From Prochilodus magdalenae (Eukaryota > Chordata > Actinopteri > Characiformes > Prochilodontidae), in contig JAMWET010000729.1 in assembly GCA_024036415.1 (NCBI GenBank), positions 238,501 through 302,500 on the forward strand: 64,000 bases of DNA, written 5' to 3'. The notes below the pieces were generated by a model. That model saw only the letters and a program-made list of their open reading frames with translations. It did not search any database and had not been told where the DNA came from. Both the position numbers and the translations under genes were made by a program. The number at the start of each line of letters is the position of its first letter. The first letter of the stretch is position 1. Below, one piece after another: positions 11,345 to 22,655 of the stretch.

Positions 11345-11985
11345 TAGGATGCCACCTGTGCTACAAGTTAAGTCGTGAAATTTCCATAGTTAGTGGGGTT
11401 ACAACAAAGTGGAAGCAACAGCAACTCAGCCACAAAGGGGTAGGCAATGTAAAATGACAGAGCGGGGTCAGCATAATGACGCTTCTCTGTCTGGGTTTGG
11501 CAGTTGCCAGGAGAACGGTACTGACTGCATTGTGCCACAGGTTTTTCAGAAGTTGGACTCTGCACTTTAGTTCCACTGAAAGGAACTCTTAATGTTCCCA
11601 ACTTGGTGGAAACAGTTAGGTTGTTCCAACATGACTGCTCACCAGTGTGCAAAGCAAGCTCCATAAAGACATGGATGAGCGAGTTTGATGTGGAAGAACT
11701 TCACTGTCCTGCACACAATCCTGACCTCAACCCAATAGAACACCTTTGGGATGAATTAGAGTGGAGACTGAGAGCCAGGCCTTCTGGATAAATGTTTATG
11801 GTCAAACTTCCCATAAACACATTCCTAAACCTTGTGGAAACTCTTCCCATAAGAGTTTAAGCAGTTATAGCTGCAAATGGTGGGCTGATAGCATATTAAA
11901 CCCTGTGCATTAAGAATGGGATGTTACTCAAATTCACATGCATGTGAAGGCAGACGAGTGAATACCTTTGGCAATATAGTGTATA
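11345..11985 (+). pseudogene. Tc1-like element C with several internal deletions
   Basis: Order on the plus strand: transposase start (MPPV..., 11349), helix-turn-helix remnant to 11455 (AGTGAC-type 'aaatgacagagcggggtcag'), a middle catalytic piece at 11477-11540 ('gtttggcagttgccaggaga'), then the C-terminal DDE region 11603-11791 with LFQHDCSPV and HNPDLNPIEHLWDELEWRLR. It ends at 'ttggcaatatagtgta' (about 11970-11985), the family's terminal inverted repeat. Several blocks of the usual transposase are missing between the pieces. Confidence 0.8.
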
Positions 11986-12089
11986 GAGTTATGCCAATAT
12001 GGTCTGCACAATATTGGAGAAAAACTGACAACATAATATTTCTATTTCTAACATATGTTGCAATATATATTTGCACACTGGTGAGCAGT

Positions 12090-12682
12090 CATGTTGGTCC
12101 TGTAGATGTCCCCTCACTGCAGGACATCTACAGGACCAGGGTCATCAGGAGGACCCACAGCATCATCAGGGACAGTACACACCCCCAACACAGCCTCTTC
12201 ACGCTCCTACCGTCGGGCCGACGCTACAGGAGTGTGAAGTCCAGAACAGCCAGGCTGACAGACAGTTTTTATCCACAGGCCATCAGGCTTGTGAACACCT
12301 CCTCCCCCCTTCCACTCTGAAACTGGCTGAACTCTGAATCTGACGTGTACTCATTAATATGAGCCCAATACACATTCTGCTGCTACTGTTATACTTTATA
12401 CCATACTGTTTACTTCTGTACTTGCACAGCGCACTTTACACATGCATATGCACCGTACTTGCATCCATACAGTACTGTACTCTCCCTTCCTTTACTTAGT
12501 GTTTTTCTTTACTTAGTGTACATATATATATATTATTTTTCTCTCTCCTTTTATATTGATATTTATTTTTTAAAACTGTCGGGAATGGAGGAACTGCAAA
12601 GTAAGAATTTCATTGTACAATGTAACTGCTTGTTATGCTGTGCATATGACAATAAAACTCTTGAATCTTGAATCTTGAATAT
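12090..12682 (+). mobile_element. non-LTR retrotransposon 3' end
   Basis: 12098-12320 encodes a LINE ORF2 C terminus with LLPSGRRYRSVKSRTARLTD and a following FYPQAIRLVN. The 3' UTR ends 'caataaaactcttgaatctt' with 8-bp TTGAATCT repeats, as in CR1/Rex-like elements. 5' truncated. Confidence 0.75.
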
Positions 12683-12763
12683 TAACAATGTTTTTATTTG
12701 ATTAGAATAAATAATTATAGATGGACTGGGGTGATTTTGTAGGGGAGTCCAGTTGTATAGAAA

Positions 12764-12783
12764 ACAACAACAACAACAACGAC

Positions 12784-12830
<47 letters not shown>

Positions 12831-12890
12831 CAATATTAATAATAATAATTATTATTAAATTAAATTAAATTAAATTAAATTAAATTAAAT
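12764..12890. repeat. AAC, AAT and TAAAT simple repeats
   Basis: Consecutive AAC (12764-12780), AAT (12785-12850) and AAATT/TAAAT (12857-12890) arrays. Confidence 0.95.
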
Positions 12891-13496
12891 ACTGTAAAAA
12901 CTGCTTTATTTTTATTATTATTTTATAAATAAACTTTTATTATTACTTTATTATTGTTGGAGGAGATTGTGTAGTCTTCTGTTGAAAACATGTGTCCTGT
13001 TTTCTGGCACTGAATAATAGATCTCTGTACTTAATGGTCATTGTGACTAACACTGAAAGAACAGAAAGGATGGTAACTCTAAGTATGCTCTAACTACTTT
13101 CTGTAGGGGGAAAGCTTTAAAGATGGAGGAACTGATTTTCTAGGCCACCCTACATTTAAAACAACATTTATAATGTGGATTGTGAGTGGCATAAAGTAAA
13201 TCAATACAGAGCAGAGTGGCATCTATTGACTGATGCTAATACTTTTTAAGGTCTTTCTCCAAACCCAAAGTCTTATAGGAAAGTACCTAGAAACTACCAC
13301 CATAAAATAGCTCTGAAATGTTGAGATTACTTGAATGTCCTTTACTGAAACAGAAGGAACCCATCAAAAATGCAATCAATCGACTAAAACTACTCCAACC
13401 AAAAACAAAGCGAGCTAAAGCAGAACCGACCCATTTAAAGAACCATTCTTTTCTTTATGGTGGTTTAGAGACACTTTAGACATTGATAATTCAGTT
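12891..13496. other. unassigned sequence with a segment duplicated at 19458
   Basis: No gene seen. 13184-13273 recurs at 19458-19547 in the same orientation with roughly nine in ten matching bases. Confidence 0.5.
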
Positions 13497-16400
13497 ATTG
13501 GTGTACAGTGACTCAGTAAGTGTAATGTGTTAGTGTACTGTAAGTAGTGTGTTGGTGTACAGTGACTCAGTAAGTGTAATGTGTTAGTGTACTGTAAGTA
13601 GTGTGTTGGTGTACAGTAACTCAGTAAGTGTAATGTGTTAGTGTGCTGTAAGTAGTGTGTTGGTGTACAGTAACTCAGTAAGTGTAATGTTAATGTACTG
13701 TAAGTAGTGTGTTGGTGTACAGTAACTCAGTAAGTGTAGTGTTAGTGTACTGTAAGTAGTGTGTTGGTGTGGAGTAACTCAGTAAGTGTAATGTGTTAGT
13801 GTACTGTAAGTAGTGTGTTGGTGTACAGTAACTCAGTAAGTGTAATGTGTTAGTGTGCTGTAAGTAGTGTGTTGGTGTACAGTGACTCAGTAAGTGTAGT
13901 GTTAGTGTGCTGTAAGTAGTGTGTTGGTGTACAGTAACTCAGTAAGTGTAGTGTTAGTGTGCTGTAAGTAGTGTGTTGGTGTACAGTAACTCAGTAAGTG
14001 TAATGTGTTAGTATGCTGTAAGTAGTGTGTTGGTGTACAGTAACTCAGTAAGTGTAGTGTTAGTGTGCTGTAAGTAGTGTGTTGGTGTACAGTGACTCAG
14101 TAAGTGTAGTGTTAGTGTGCTGTAAGTAGTGTGTTGGTGTACAGTAACTCAGTAAGTGTAGTGTTAGTGTGCTGTAAGTAGTGTGTTGGTGTACAGTAAC
14201 TCAGTAAGTGTAATGTGTTAGTATGCTGTAAGTAGTGTGTTGGTGTACAGTAACTCAGTAAGTGTAGTGTTAGTGTGCTGTAAGTAGTGTGTTGGTGTAC
14301 AGTAACTCAGTAAGTGTAGTGTTAGTGTACTGTAAGTAGTGTGTTGGTGTACAGTAACTCAGTAAGTGTAATGTTAGTGTACTGTAAGTAGTGTGTTGGT
14401 GTACAGTGACACAGTAAGTGTAATGTGTTAGTGTACTGTAAGTAGTGTGTTGGTGTACAGTGACTCAGTTAGTGTAATGTTAGTGTACTGTAAGTAGTGT
14501 GTTGGTGTACGGTAACTCAGTAAGTGTAATGTGTTAGTGTACTGTAAGTAGTGTGTTGGTGTACAGTAACTCAGTAAGTGTAATGCATTAGTGTACTGTA
14601 AGTAGTGTGTTGGTGTACAGTAACTCAGTAAGTGTAATGCGTTAGTGTACTGTAAGTAGTGTGTTGGTGTACAGTGACTCAGTAAGTGTAGTGTGTTGGT
14701 GTACTGTAAGTAGTGTGTTGGTGTACGGTAACTCAGTAAGTGTAATGTGTTAGTGTACTGTAAGTAGTGTGTTGGTGTACAGTAACTCAGTAAGTGTAAT
14801 GCATTAGTGTACTGTAAGTAGTGTGTTGGTGTACAGTGACTCAGTAAGTGTAATGTGTTGGTGTACAGTGACTCAGTACGTGTTGTGTTAGTGTGCTGTA
14901 AGTAGTGTGTTGGTGTACAATAACTCAGTAAGTGTAGTGTTAGTGTGCTGCAAGTAGTGTGTTGGTGTACAGTAACTCAGTAAGTGTAATGTGTTAGTAT
15001 GCTGTACGTAGTGTGTTGGTGTACAGTAACTCAGTAAGTGTAGTGTTAGTGTACTGTAAGTAGTGTGTTGATGTACAGTGACTCAGTAAGTGTAATGTGT
15101 TAGTGTACTGTAAGTAGTGTGTTGGTGTACAGTAACTCAGTAAGTGTAATGTGTTAATGTACTGTAAGTAGTGTGTTGGTGTACAGTGACACAGTAAGTG
15201 TAATGTGTTAGTGTACTGTAAGTAGTGTGTTGGTGTACAGTGACTCAGTTAGTGTAATGCGTTAGTGTACTGTAAGTAGTGTGTTGGTGTACGGTAACTC
15301 AGTAAGTGTAATGCATTAGTGTACCGTAAGTAGTGTGTTGGTGTACAGTAACTCAGTAAGTGTAATGCGTTAGTGTACTGTAAGTAGTGTGTTGGTGTAC
15401 AGTGACTCAGTAAGTGTAGTGTGTTGGTGTACTGTAAGTAGTGTGTTGGTGTACAGTAACTCAGTAAGTGTAATGTTAGTGTACTGTAAGTAGTGTGTTG
15501 GTGTACAGTGACACAGTAAGTGTAATGTGTTAGTGTACTGTAAGTAGTGTGTTGGTGTACAGTGACTCAGTTAGTGTAATGTTAGTGTACTGTAAGTAGT
15601 GTGTTGGTGTACGGTAACTCAGTAAGTGTAATGTGTTAGTGTACTGTAAGTAGTGTGTTGGTGTACAGTAACTCAGTAAGTGTAATGCATTAGTGTACTG
15701 TAAGTAGTGTGTTGGTGTACAGTGACTCAGTACGTGTTGTGTTAGTGTGTTGTAAGTAGTGTGTTGGTGTACAGTAACTCAGTAAGTGTAGTGTTAGTGT
15801 GCTGCAAGTAGTGTGTTGGTGTACAGTAACTCAGTAAGTGTAATGTGTTAGTATGCTGTACGTAGTGTGTTGGTGTACAGTAACTCAGTAAGTGTAGTGT
15901 TAGTGTACTGTAAGTAGTGTGTTGATGTACAGTGACTCAGTAAGTGTAATGTGTTAGTGTACTGTAAGTAGTGTGTTGGTGTACAGTAACTCAGTAAGTG
16001 TAATGTTAGTGTACTGTAAGTAGTGTGTTGGTGTACAGTGACTCAGTAAGTGTAATGTGTTAGTGTACTGTAAGTAGTGTGTTGGTGTACATTAACTCAG
16101 TAAGTATAATGCGTTGGTGTACTGTAAGTAGTGTGTTGGTGTACAGTGACTCAGTAAGTGTAATGTGTTGGTGTACAGTGACTCAGTAAGTGTAATGTGT
16201 TGGTGTACTGTAAGTAGTGTGTTGGTGTACATTAACTAAGTAAGTGTAATGCGTTAGTGTACTGTAAGTAGTGTGTTGGTGTACAGTAACTCAGTAAGTG
16301 TAATGCGTTAGTGTACTGTAAGTAGTGTGTTGGTGTACAGTAACTCAGTAAGTGTAAAGTGTTAGTGTACTGTAAGTAGTGTGTTGGTGTACAGTAACTC

Positions 16401-18690
16401 AGTAAGTGTAATGCGTTAGTGTACTGTAAGTAGTGTGTTGGTGTACAGTGACTCAGTAAGTGTAATGCGTTAGTGTACTGTAAGTAGTGTGTTGGTGTAC
16501 AGTGACTCAGTAAGTGTAATGCGTTAGTGTACTGGAAGTAGTGTGTTGGTGTACAGTGACTCAGTAAGTGTAATGTGTTAGTGTACTGGAAGTAGTGTGT
16601 TGGTGTACAGTGACTCAGTAAGTGTATTGTGTTAGTGTACTGTAAGTAGTGTGTTGGTGTACAGTGACTCAGTAAGTGTAATGTGTTAGTGTACTGGAAG
16701 TAGTGTGTTGGTGTACAGTAACTCAGTAAGTGTAATGTATTAGTGTACTGTAAGTAGTGTGTTGGTGTACAGTAACACAGTAAGTGTAATGTGTTAGTGT
16801 ACTGTAAGTAGTGTGTTGGTGTACAGTAACTCAGTAAGTGTAATGTGTTAGTGTACTGTAAGTAGTGTGTTGGTGTACAGTGACTTAGTCAGTGTAATGT
16901 GTTGGTGTACTGTAAGTAGTGTGTTGGTGTACAGTAACTCACTAACTGTAATGCGTTGGTGTACTGTAAGTAGTGTGTTGGTGTACAGTGACTCAGTTAA
17001 TATAATGTGTTAGTGTACTGGAAGTAGTGTGTTGGTGTACAGTAACTCAGTAAGTGTAATGCGTTAGTGTACTGTAAGTAGTGTGTTGGTGTACGGTAAC
17101 TCAGTAAGTGTTGTGTGTTAGTGTACTGTAAGTAGTGTGTTGGTGTACAGTGACTCAGTAAGTGTACTGCATCAGTGTACTGTTAGTAGTATGTTGGTGT
17201 ACAGTGACTCAGTTAGTGTAATGTTAGTGCACTGTAAGTAGTGTGTTGGTGTACAGTGACTCAGTAAGTGTAATGTGTTAGTGTACTGTAAGTAGTGTGT
17301 TGGTGTACAGTGACTCAGTTAGTGTAATGTTAGTGTACTGTAAGTAGTGTGTTGGTGTACGGTAACTCAGTAAGTGTAATGTGTTAGTTTACTGTAAGTA
17401 GTGTGTTGGTGTACAGTGACTCAGTAAGTGTAATGTGTTAGTGTACTGTAAGTAGTGTGTTGGTGTACAGTGACTCAGTAAGTGTAATGTGTTAGTGTAC
17501 TGTAAGTAGTGTGTTGGTGTACAGTAACTCAGTAAGTGTAATGTGTTAGTGTACTGTAAGTAGTGTGTTGGTATACAGTGACTCAGTAAGTGTAATGTGT
17601 TAGTGTACTGTAAGTAGTGTGTTGGTGTACAGTAACTCAGTAAGTGTAATGTGTTAGTGTACTGTAAGTAGTGTGTTGGTGTACAGTAACTCACTAACTG
17701 TAATGCGTTGGTGTACTGTAAGTAGTGTGTTGGTGTACAGTGACTCAGTTAATATAATGTGTTAGTGTACTGGAAGTAGTGTGTTGGTGTACAGTGACTC
17801 AGTAAGTGTACTGCATCAGTGTACTGTTAGTCGTATGTTGGTGTACAGTGACTCAGTTAGTGTAATGTTAGTGCACTGTAAGTAGTGTGTTGGTGTACAG
17901 TAACTCAGTAAGTGTAATGCATTAGTGTACTGTAAGTAGTGTGTTTGTGTACAGTAACTCAGTAAGTGTAATGTGTTAGTGTACTGTAAGTAGTGTGTTG
18001 GTGTACAGTGACTCAGTAAGTGTAATGTGTTAGTGTACTGTAAGTAGTGTGTTGGTGTGCAGTAACTCAGTAAGTGTAATGTGTTAGTGTACTGTAAGTA
18101 GTGTGTTGGTGTACAGTGACTCAGTAAGTGTAATGTGTTAGTGTACTGTAAGTAGTGTGTTGGTGTACAGTGACTCAGTTAGTGTAATGTTAGTGTACTG
18201 TAAGTAGTGTGTTGGTGTACGGTAAATCAGTAAGTGTAATGTGTTAGTTTACTGTAAGTAGTGTGTTGGTGTACAGTGACTCAGTAAGTGTAATGTGTTA
18301 GTGTACTGTAAGTAGTGTGTTGGTGTACAGTAACTCAGTAAGTGTAATGTGTTAGTGTACTGTAAGTAGTGTGTTGGTGTACAGTGACTCAGTAAGTGTA
18401 ATGTGTTAGTGTACTGTAAGTAGTGTGTTGGTGTACAGTGACTCAGTTAGTGTAATGTTAGTGTACTGTAAGTAGTGTGTTGGTGTACGGTAACTCAGTA
18501 AGTGTAATGTGTTAGTGTACTGTAAGTAGTGTGTTGGTGTACAGTGACTCAGTTAGTGTAATGTTAGTGTACTGTAAGTAGTGTGTTGGTGTACAGTAAC
18601 TCAGTTAGTGTAATGTTAGTGTACTGTAAGTAGTGTGTTGGTGTACAGTGACTCAGTAAGTGTAATGTTAGTGTACTGTAAGTAGTGTGC
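13497..18690. repeat. 5.2-kb minisatellite, 54-bp unit
   Basis: Nearly 100 tandem copies of a 54-bp unit, with 51- and 52-bp variants lacking 'gt' or 'gtg'. The unit has two related halves: 'gtgttggtgtacagtgactc' plus 'agtaagtgtaat', and 'gtgttagtgtactgtaagta'. Unit variants recur in blocks (for example the 'gacacag', 'cagttagtg' and 'atgcatt' types), a sign of higher-order duplication. A unit of 54 bp is 18 codons, so the minus strand stays open for about 100 codons at 17389-17694; that frame is a repeat by-product, not a gene. The array has no gene on it. Confidence 0.98.
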
Positions 18691-20070
18691 TGAGGTATCT
18701 GTATTAAAGTGTTTCTATTCTGGGGGTCTTGAACTCCACTACAAAGGTCTAATATCTGAGGTTGGTTCTGGCTAATGGAAACTGTTCTCCTTCAGTGTTT
18801 TGTGATTATGATGATCTAAATAGACATCAGTGTCAGACTAATTAATGACCTTCTATTAAAGACTGGTGGACTGAGAGACACTGGAGTCTCTTCACCTAAA
18901 ATTAGTTCCAGATATGATAATAGGACATTAGAGCCATACAGTGTATGGTATTTAACCCTCCATGCTTAAGTACATTTTACTGAAGGTCTAAAGAGAGGAA
19001 CTTTTACTAGATGAATATTTTACCTTAGGAATTTCTACTTTAACTTAACCACATGGTTTGTGTATGTCATCTACCACTGTATTTTTGGTAGTGGCGCTAA
19101 TGGCACTAATGGCAACTCCAGCATGATTGCTGTTGTACAGACTTTGGGCTCATGTAGTCTGTAGTAAGTTGGTACTGACAGGACACCATCAAATCATTTG
19201 ACTTCTAAAAGTGATCTCCACTGAGGCGAACAGTAATTTCCAGTTGCATAACACTGATCTTATGGGTCCCAGTATGCTTACAACCCCGCCCACTCCCTCA
19301 GGCCACTAATCCCATTCTCAAAACCAGCCACATTTCAGACAATCGAGATCTGTATGGGAGGCTCATGCAGAATGAGTCTCCGCCCTACCGCCGTTAACAC
19401 AGCTACTAATTACTCAGGCAATTCTCTTCAGGAAGCAACAGACCAGTAATAGTGCTTGAGTGGCACACAGTCAATCAATACAAAGCAAAGTGGCATCTAT
19501 TGACTGATGCTGATACTTTTTAAGATCTTTCTCCAAACCCCCAGTCTCTGTGACTAACGTGCATCAGGAAACAGCCGTCTTTGATCCATAATTTAGGAGA
19601 TGTTGAGTTAACCTCTTAGACAAAATGGATGCCATTTTCTATACCTATATATCTTCCATTGCCATCAGTTGGGACTTTTATTATATCTTCCCTGAACATC
19701 AAATGTGATTGATAGTGAGGTTATCGCTTAATGGCAGACATACAAAAGCACTGATTGATTATAAACAGTGAGTCAAAAAAGGTATTACAATTGATCATTT
19801 GATAATAAAATAATGCCCCAGGGTAACTGCTCAGGAGGCATACTGCTGAGTTCATTAACCATAAAATGAATAAAAGAATAAGACTAAACCACTGAAAAGT
19901 TATTTCATTGTTTTAAAGCTCATCAGATATCAGCTTTCTCGTGTGTTATACTGAATCACACTGCTGTAGATGTTACACCAACGCTAATTAGAATGTAATA
20001 CATTCAATAAATGAATAGGAGAAGGTGGTCTCTGACATTTACACAGTACTCATAGTAATGTATACATTCA
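18691..20070. other. unassigned sequence after the minisatellite
   Basis: No coding sequence recognised. Holds the second copy (19458-19547) of the segment at 13184-13273. AT-rich towards 20000. Confidence 0.4.
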
Positions 20071-20072
20071 TC

Positions 20073-21240
20073 ATCAAAAATATAGCTGCACTCAGAAGGA
20101 AGTGTGGAATAGCAGTGCTATGGGGAAGGTAGATAAAGGTTACCAGGAACAATAAATGATGATCAATTTAGACTGATATGGGAATATTTAGCTACACATG
20201 CAGAAGTAGGGTCTCTCAGTATGGCATGGGGCTGCCATGTTTGCTAATGCAACATGCCAGATGTCTCGGCATAGAGTTGTAGAGATCTTATGGTGTCCTG
20301 TGATAATCCATCCCATGCAGCTTGAATATTCTCACATAGTTCCTGCAGATTTTGCGGTAGGGGTGGAGGTGGAGGGACACCAGGCCTTCTGGACATGAGA
20401 CACGTGACAACCGTTAATCTCCATGCTGACCCTGGTGCTGACCACGGTGCCGCCAGACACAGATTTGTAGGTTGTCTCCACTAAGATAAAAACAGGACTC
20501 TTCTCATGAACGTTACTTCCTCATGAACGACTCGCGGCAGTATTAAAGGGCAGTGACTTGCTGTTTATGAAAATTTGGAGACCATTTATAGAGCCTCCTG
20601 AACTGGCCGATACTGTTTTAAAAGGTCAGCACTCTTTGGAGTGGAGGTCCCCCTTAGGATCAGGTGCTACTTAGCTTGCTCGGGATGTAAAATGCAATAA
20701 AGGGATGTTGCCTAGCTCTTAGTAAATTGTAAGAGATGTGTATGTATGTATGTATGTATGTATACTTGTACATTCTTATTTATTTATTTTCCATAAGGAT
20801 GGCTTTATTTTATTTTATCTTAGTTTGTACTTTTTTATTTATTTATATATATATTTTTTCTTTTTTCTTTTTCTTTCAAGGGAGGGTATTGTATGTCTGT
20901 GTGCTTAGATATGGTTACTGTTTACAATACATTGTAATATAACTGCATTTTCTAAAAAATAATAAAAATTATGAAAAAAAAAAAAAGCAGGACTCGTCAC
21001 TGAAGGTGACCCGCTGCCATTCTGAGTCACTCCATGACAGTCTGGCACAACACCATTGCTGTCTTTGGTGATGCTGGTGTGGTGTTAAGGGCAGTCATCA
21101 TCATTGGTCCACGTGCATGCTGTCCTGCGTCATGCATCCATCTGCCAATGGTGCTGCTACAAACAGGATGACTCATGGAGGGCATCAGTGCTCGCTAAAT
21201 GTTCACAATCGTGGCTGTTGGCTCATGTCGCAAAATCTGT
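20073..21240 (-). mobile_element. Tc1-like family B element, interrupted
   Basis: Left end 'atcaaaaatatagctgcact' then 'cagaaggaagtgtgg'. On the minus strand pieces read PQNLQELCENIQAAWDGLSQ with [12 protein letters not shown] downstream (transposase C terminus) and, further 5', WQRVTFSDES (catalytic region). Frameshifts and stops throughout. Host sequence stops at 20500 and resumes at 20996 around a retroposed insert. Confidence 0.75.
20501..20987 (+). mobile_element. polyadenylated retroposon inserted in the Tc1 element
   Basis: A 487-bp insert ending in a polyadenylation signal (aataaaa, about 20960) and an A tail (20974-20986). Both sides carry CAGGACTC (20493-20500 and 20988-20995), the target-site duplication. 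Contains a GTAT tetranucleotide run (20741-20763). Looks like the 3' end of a LINE. Confidence 0.75.
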
Positions 21241-21349
21241 CTTCTCAAAATCTGTTTTCTCTCTCTCTGTGAAGCATGTAGGTCTCCCAGATCCTTCTAT
21301 TCACTGCCACCAACAGCCTGTTATGGTATATACGCAGGACCGGTAAAAT

Positions 21350-22325
21350 GCAGCAATATGTTTATAAGGTTGATAAGGGTTCTGCCCTTGGTCCTCTGCT
21401 GTTTATCATATATATTTACCCCTTGGTAATATTATTCATTCGCATGGCCTCAATTTTCATTGTTATGCCGATGATATTCAGATTTACCTTAGCCTCAAAC
21501 CCACTGACTCTTTTCCACCTTCCTCACTGTTGCACTGCATTCAGGAGCTAACGAACTGGTTGAATGCTAACTTTCTGAAGCTTAATAGCAAAAAAACTGA
21601 GTTGACACTGACACCCCGTCCTGTTTGACCCTTGCCTCAGTTTTTCCTCCCATATTAAATCTCTGACAAAGTCTGCATTTTTCATCTTCGCAATATTGCT
21701 GGGCTCCACCCACTGCTTACTTTGAAAGATGCTGAGACTCTGGTTCATGCATTTATTTAATCTAGGCTAGATTACTGCAATGCTCTGTTCCATGGTCTAC
21801 CCGCCAGAACCCTTCGCCCTCTGCAGTACATTGAAAACTCCGCAGACAGAGTCCTAGTCCGCACCAAGAAGTCCACGCACATCACCCCCATCCTTCTTTA
21901 GCTACACTGGCTACCAGTTACAGAGGGCATCCACTGTAATATCCTTCTCCTGACCTTTAAAGGCCCTACATGGACTAGCACCCACCTATCTGTCAGCCCT
22001 CCTACATCCTTACGTCCCATCATGTAAGCTAAGGTCTTCTCACCTAGCTGTACCTAGGTCCAGACTTTCCTCTATGGGTGGCAGGTCGTTTAGTGTTGCT
22101 GCCCCCACACTCTGGAACTCCCTACCTTCATCTATACGCACCTCACCCTCTCTTTCCATCTTCAAAACTCACTTAAACACTTATCTTTTCTCTAAACATT
22201 TTCATTCTTCATGATAATCTTTTGTTTGTTTGTTTATTTGGTTATTATTGTGTTTGTAAAGCATCCTTGGGTTTGTGAAATGCGCTATAGAAGTGTAACC
22301 CATTATTATTTATTATTATTATCAT
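21350..22325 (+). pseudogene. L2-like LINE reverse-transcriptase relic and 3' end
   Basis: Frames together read GSALGPLLFIIYIYPL (21369), CYADDIQIYLSLKP with the YADD catalytic motif at 21464-21475, ELTNWLNANFLKLNSKKTE, then KALHGLAPTYLSALLHPYVP and WNSLPSSIRTSPSLSIFKTH near 22120. The 3' end 'tgcgctatagaagtgtaa' runs into ATT repeats at 22300-22322, as in L2-clade LINEs. Frameshifts and a missing 5' part make it dead. Confidence 0.85.
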
Positions 22326-22424
22326 TATAAGATTGTCCCATTTCCTGTACCCCTACAATACCATCCCTCCCCAACTCTTCCAGCTGCTCAAATTATTTTT
22401 GATCTCTTCTCAGAAGTATACATC

Positions 22425-22655
22425 GCTTGCAAAGGATGCTACCAACACAACAGGATTAGTCAGAATGGAGACCATGTGCAACAAGATGACCTTATGTAGT
22501 CAGCCAGGTACAGAGATAAGGCCTGACCTTGCTTACGGCACATGTGCAGCCGGTTATGAAACTTGAATCATTCGTATGTTTCACAATGTCAAACCTACCC
22601 ACCAAGTTTCACTCTTGTTGGCTTATTTCTTCTGGGTGCAACTATTTTTTTTATT
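22425..22655. mobile_element. Tc1-like family B terminal fragment
   Basis: Ends with 'ttcttctgggtgcaactatt', the family B terminal sequence. The inner part matches 8760-8880. Confidence 0.55.

Noticed and set aside
17389..17694. A 101-codon minus-strand frame with an 18-residue repeated peptide (HLLSYCTPTHYLQYTNTL)
   Set aside because: It arises because the 54-bp minisatellite unit is a multiple of three. There is no start context, splice structure or family resemblance.
13497..18690. CRISPR-like or other prokaryotic repeat array
   Set aside because: The units are directly adjoining with no unique spacers, in a vertebrate intergenic setting. It is an ordinary minisatellite in structure.
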